The position numbers and the translations under genes are program-made. The notes under the pieces were generated by a model. That model searched no databases and was not told the origin of the DNA. It worked only from the letters and a program-made list of their open reading frames with translations. From Streptomyces sp. LUP47B (lineage in GTDB: Bacteria; Actinomycetota; Actinomycetes; Streptomycetales; Streptomycetaceae), in the NCBI RefSeq assembly GCF_001746295.1, contig NZ_MJAH01000001.1, forward strand, positions 272,467-336,466: a stretch of 64,000 nt of DNA. The letters are read 5' to 3'. Shown one piece after another: positions 61,274 to 64,000 of the stretch. Each line of letters opens with the position of its first letter. Position 1 is the stretch's first letter.

Positions 61274-63061
61274 ATGTCTTCGCTCGGTCATCAACTCGCC
61301 ACGTCCGTCCTCGTGGTGGGAGCCGGCAAGTCAGGCCTCCGGGCGGCCATCGAAGTCGCCGAGGCGGGTGTCGCGGTCATCTCGGTACACAAACGGACGG
61401 CTGACGACATCCACACTGTTGTGGCAACCGGTGGTTCCGAGCGGGCACCGGTGATCCCTCGCTCTGGCTCTGGCGACGCCTGGGAGCGGCACGCGGCGGA
61501 CACATTGTATGAGAGCCGCCTGTTGGCCGACCCGCGCACCGCCCAGATCGTGGCCCACCACGCCGCACAGGCATTCCACGACATGGGGCGCTACGGCATG
61601 CGTTTCGACCGCCAGGGCGACCGCGGGGCCGCCCGGCGTCAGCTCGGCGACCGCGTGTACCGCCGTGCCGCATTCACCGGCGAGCACACCGGCCTGGAGG
61701 TGCAGCGAGCGCTCCGCGACCGCGCGAAGCAGCTCGCCATCCCCGTCCTGTCGGGCGTGTACGTGACACGGCTGCTGGTCGACGACGGGACTGTGTTCGG
61801 TGCCTACGGTTTCGACGTCGTCGATGGCTCGCGCTACCTTGTGCACGCCGACTCGGTGATCCTCGCGACCGGAGGGCACACGCGCATCTGGCGGCGTACG
61901 TCCTCTCGTCGCGACGAGAACACCGGCGACTCCTTCCGCCTCGCCGTCGAAGCCGGTGCCCGGTTGCGTGACCCCGAGCTGGTGCAGTTCCACCCCGCCG
62001 GGCTGATCACGCCGGAGAACGCGGCCGGCATGCTCGTCAACGAGGCGGCACGTGGCGAGGGCGGGGTCCTGCTCAACAACCTCGGTGAGCGGTTCATGAC
62101 GCGCTACGACGCCGAGCGCATGGAGCGTTCCAGCCGGGACAGGGTCGCTCTCGCGTCCTATACCGAGATCAAGGAGGGACGCGGCACCCAGGCCGGCGGC
62201 GTCTGGCTCGACCTGTCCCACCTGCCGCGTGAGACGGTCCTGACGCGACTGCCGCGGGTCCATCAGGCCCTGTTGGACGCGCAGAGGCTCGACATCACCC
62301 GCGACCCGATCGAGGTCACGCCGACTGCCCAGTACTCCCTGGGTGGCGTCTGGGTCCGGCCCGAGGACCACAGCACGGATGTCAAAGGGCTCTTCGCGAT
62401 CGGAGAGGCCTCCAGTGGTCTGCACGGCGCGAACCGGCTGGAGGAGAACTCGCTGATCGAACTACTCGTCTACGGCCGAATCACCGGCCGGGCCGCTGCG
62501 GAGTACTCGGCCATGCTTGCCAGCCAACAGCGGTCGCCCGCAGCGACTCGCGCCGCGGAGGCGGACGTGAGCCGACTTCTGGCCGCCGACGGCGACCAGA
62601 ACGTCCGCGCCTTGCAACGGTCAGTGCGCCAGCTGATGACCGAGCGCGCCGGTGTCGTACGGGACGAGGCCGGGCTCGCCGCCGGACTCGCCGAACTCGA
62701 CGAGATCGAGGCTCGCATGGCGAACGTGGGTGTGCACATCGACATCGGCGGCTTCCAGGACCTCGCGTACGCCTATGCCCTCAGGTCCACCGTTCTCGCC
62801 GCTCGCGCGACGCTTGAGTGCGCCTTGGAACGACGGGAGACACGGGGCTGTCACAACCGGTCCGACTACCCCGGTGTCGACCCGGACCTGAAGGTCAACA
62901 TGGTGTGGTCCCCGACGGCCGGGGTACGCCGCGAACCCGTCCCGCCCATCCCCACCGACATCGCTGAGCTGATGTACGACGTCTCGGCCGATGCCGAGTT
63001 GCTCGAGCAGGAGCCGGCGATGAGGCCGCCACGGCAGGATCGTGACCACCCGGATCGGTAG
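61274..63061 (+). CDS. FAD-dependent fumarate reductase/succinate dehydrogenase-type flavoprotein
   Basis: A 595-residue flavoprotein from ATG 61274 with AGGAGG upstream. FAD site: SVLVVGAGKSGLRAAIEVAE (12-31) and ATGGSERAP. Further family blocks: VILATGGHTRIW, PELVQFHPAG, LVNEAARGEGGVLLNNLGER, GEASSGLHGANRLEENSLIE, and NRSDYPGVDPD near the C-terminus with the substrate-binding Arg. This is the SdhA/FrdA/NadB superfamily. No iron-sulfur or membrane-anchor subunit gene is adjacent, so it is not part of a normal succinate dehydrogenase operon; a soluble oxidase or reductase, for example L-aspartate oxidase-like, is possible. Divergent from LAL copy 3. Confidence 0.85.
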   Translation: MSSLGHQLATSVLVVGAGKSGLRAAIEVAEAGVAVISVHKRTADDIHTVVATGGSERAPVIPRSGSGDAWERHAADTLYESRLLADPRTAQIVAHHAAQAFHDMGRYGMRFDRQGDRGAARRQLGDRVYRRAAFTGEHTGLEVQRALRDRAKQLAIPVLSGVYVTRLLVDDGTVFGAYGFDVVDGSRYLVHADSVILATGGHTRIWRRTSSRRDENTGDSFRLAVEAGARLRDPELVQFHPAGLITPENAAGMLVNEAARGEGGVLLNNLGERFMTRYDAERMERSSRDRVALASYTEIKEGRGTQAGGVWLDLSHLPRETVLTRLPRVHQALLDAQRLDITRDPIEVTPTAQYSLGGVWVRPEDHSTDVKGLFAIGEASSGLHGANRLEENSLIELLVYGRITGRAAAEYSAMLASQQRSPAATRAAEADVSRLLAADGDQNVRALQRSVRQLMTERAGVVRDEAGLAAGLAELDEIEARMANVGVHIDIGGFQDLAYAYALRSTVLAARATLECALERRETRGCHNRSDYPGVDPDLKVNMVWSPTAGVRREPVPPIPTDIAELMYDVSADAELLEQEPAMRPPRQDRDHPDR

Positions 63062-63079
63062 GCCGGCAGGGGACCCAGG

Positions 63080-63200
63080 CCCGACTGGCGGTCGACGACG
63101 GTGTGCAGGTAGCAGGTAGCTGTCGCCGGTGACGGCGCGGTTGTTGCGGTTGACGGTCCGGCCGAGGACTTTAAGGGCCGCCAGTTCCGGCCGAGGACTT
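63080..63200 (-). mobile_element. IS481-type transposase relic
   Basis: The minus strand reads LKVLGRTVNRNNRAVTGDSY and, after a duplicated TACCTGC that shifts the frame, LHTVVDRQS. This resembles the segment before the first catalytic Asp of IS481 transposases. Only about 40 residues remain. Confidence 0.4.
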
Positions 63201-63214
63201 TAAGGGCCGCCAGT
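63157..63214. repeat. 29-bp tandem duplication in the IS relic
   Basis: Two adjacent identical 29-base copies (63157-63185 and 63186-63214). Confidence 0.9.
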
Positions 63215-63417
63215 CATCGGGGATGTTGTCAATTCACTGATGCCGACGTGCACCGGGTGCCGGACCGGTCACGGGCGTAGCGGTCTACGACGGGCCGGTG
63301 GCACGGTCCAGAAGCGCGGGCGGAACCGACGTAACGGGCGGGGCGCAGGGTGGGAGGCACCAGGTGCGCCCTCGGGCGCGACGTGGGCCGGCCCTCACCG
63401 GCACAACAATCTCCCCG

Positions 63418-63473
63418 CACCTACTGCAGCACCGCCGTCGCCAGGTTCGGCGACGGCGGTGCTGCAGTAGGTG
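63418..63473. terminator. 25-bp perfect inverted repeat, probable bidirectional terminator
   Basis: Arms 63418-63442 and 63449-63473 are perfectly complementary with a 6-base loop. It lies between the convergent flavoprotein (ends 63061) and cupin (ends 63623) genes. The stem is far longer than other hairpins here; a decayed mobile-element end is an alternative. Confidence 0.5.
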
Positions 63474-63621
63474 GTTGGCGCGTCAGCCTCGTGCTGTGCT
63501 CGTGCACATCGCCGTCGGCGCACCCGCGATCGCGGTGACCGCGAACGGCACGCAGCACCGATGTGCAGAGGATCCTGCTGCATCGCGCTCTCTTCCCCGG
63601 ATGGGGGGAGGTGCGTGCTGG

Positions 63622-64000
63622 GTCAGGTGGTGGGTCGGGGGGCGCGGAGGTGGGCGCGCTGCTTGAGTTCCTCTTCGTCGACGAGTTCGAGCATGGGCTT
63701 GCCCGGCGCACACATCATCGTCACCACGAACTCGGTCGTCTCGTCGGCGAGCGCGTTGCCGTCCTGGTAGTGGATGGCGTCACCGCCCGGCTCCCAGAAC
63801 GTCCCGCCCGCCTCGACCACACGCTCGGGCTCCCCCTCCAGCTCGAAACGGACCGCACCCTTGGTGACGTAGCCGAACGCCGGACCCGAGTGACGATGCG
63901 GCGGAGTGCCGGGGTCCCCAGGCTCCCAGTGCACATGAATCGTCATGGCCGAGGCACCCTCGGGAACGGTGATCGGCGCGGCATCCTGAAGCAGCTCCGC
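63622..64000. repeat. Direct repeat, copy B (runs off right edge)
   Basis: Matches 56101-56348 in the same orientation but is intact where that copy has lost 131 bp. Continues to the last base of the window. Confidence 0.92.
63623..64000 (-). CDS. Cupin-domain protein (partial, runs off right edge)
   Basis: About 126 C-terminal residues of a small cupin. First metal-binding motif PPHRHSGPAFGYVTKGAVRF, second motif GTFWEPGGDAIHYQDGNA, then DETTEFVVTMMCAPGKPML and a charged tail ending at 63623. Both motifs are intact, unlike the copy at 56082. By analogy with that copy the gene should begin about 85 bp beyond the window with a His/Gly-rich start. Cupins of this kind are often metal-dependent dioxygenases, isomerases or sensors; which is not shown. 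Confidence 0.85.
   Translation of the reverse strand, partial: AELLQDAAPITVPEGASAMTIHVHWEPGDPGTPPHRHSGPAFGYVTKGAVRFELEGEPERVVEAGGTFWEPGGDAIHYQDGNALADETTEFVVTMMCAPGKPMLELVDEEELKQRAHLRAPRPTT

Overview
The window is high-GC DNA with GTG and TTG starts, Tat and Sec leaders, SigE-family and ECF sigma factors, DUF3099, DUF5133 and DUF427 proteins, large LuxR (LAL) regulators and many decayed insertion sequences. Together these point to a Streptomyces or close actinomycete, probably an accessory chromosomal region. No tRNA, rRNA, CRISPR array or replication origin was seen.

Layout. 1-1789 (minus): urease, a fused gamma/beta gene coupled to the start of ureC. 2070-2586: integrase relic. 2834-21740 (all minus): eleven consecutive secreted carbohydrate-active genes, each carrying a ricin-type (CBM13-like) lectin module. 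They are a feruloyl/acetylxylan-type esterase (CE1), GH29 fucosidase, GH59 galactosidase, a clan GH-A glycosidase, three GH54 arabinofuranosidases, GH27 alpha-galactosidase, GH10 xylanase, an SGNH esterase and a beta-helix protein. Hairpins divide the block into about four transcription units, and a LacI-type palindrome lies at its 5' end. The set would act outside the cell on decorated hemicellulose or arabinogalactan: GH10 cuts the backbone while the esterases and exo-glycosidases strip side chains. No transporter or dedicated regulator is present.

22.5-26 kb: decayed region with a frameshifted metallophosphoesterase, IS110 pieces and an unknown 159-aa gene. 26.3-37.1 kb: small housekeeping and secreted genes (DHFR-like reductase, SigE-family sigma factor with a coupled membrane protein, AMIN-like protein, MpaB-like oxygenase, nitroreductase, GNAT, lipoprotein) among pseudogenes (EcsC, ArsR, GH1) and IS5/IS21 relics. 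37.6-44.2 kb: LuxR relic, a DUF3533 membrane protein fused to a carboxypeptidase-regulatory domain, a TetR regulator with duplicated operator pairs, DUF3099, an XRE regulator and DUF5133.

44.8-63 kb: a regulatory island with three complete LAL regulators. Two of them lie directly upstream of an ECF sigma gene, and the LAL-to-sigma intergenic regions share a palindromic element. One pair is split by an intact IS630 element inserted exactly at the LAL stop codon. DUF427, MarR and a FAD flavoprotein follow. The last 7.5 kb are bracketed by direct repeats carrying two copies of a cupin gene: one has an internal deletion, and the other runs off the right edge.

Many pseudogenes differ from an intact frame by one base in a C/G run or by a short tandem duplication. 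Either decay or consensus error in homopolymers could explain the single-base cases.
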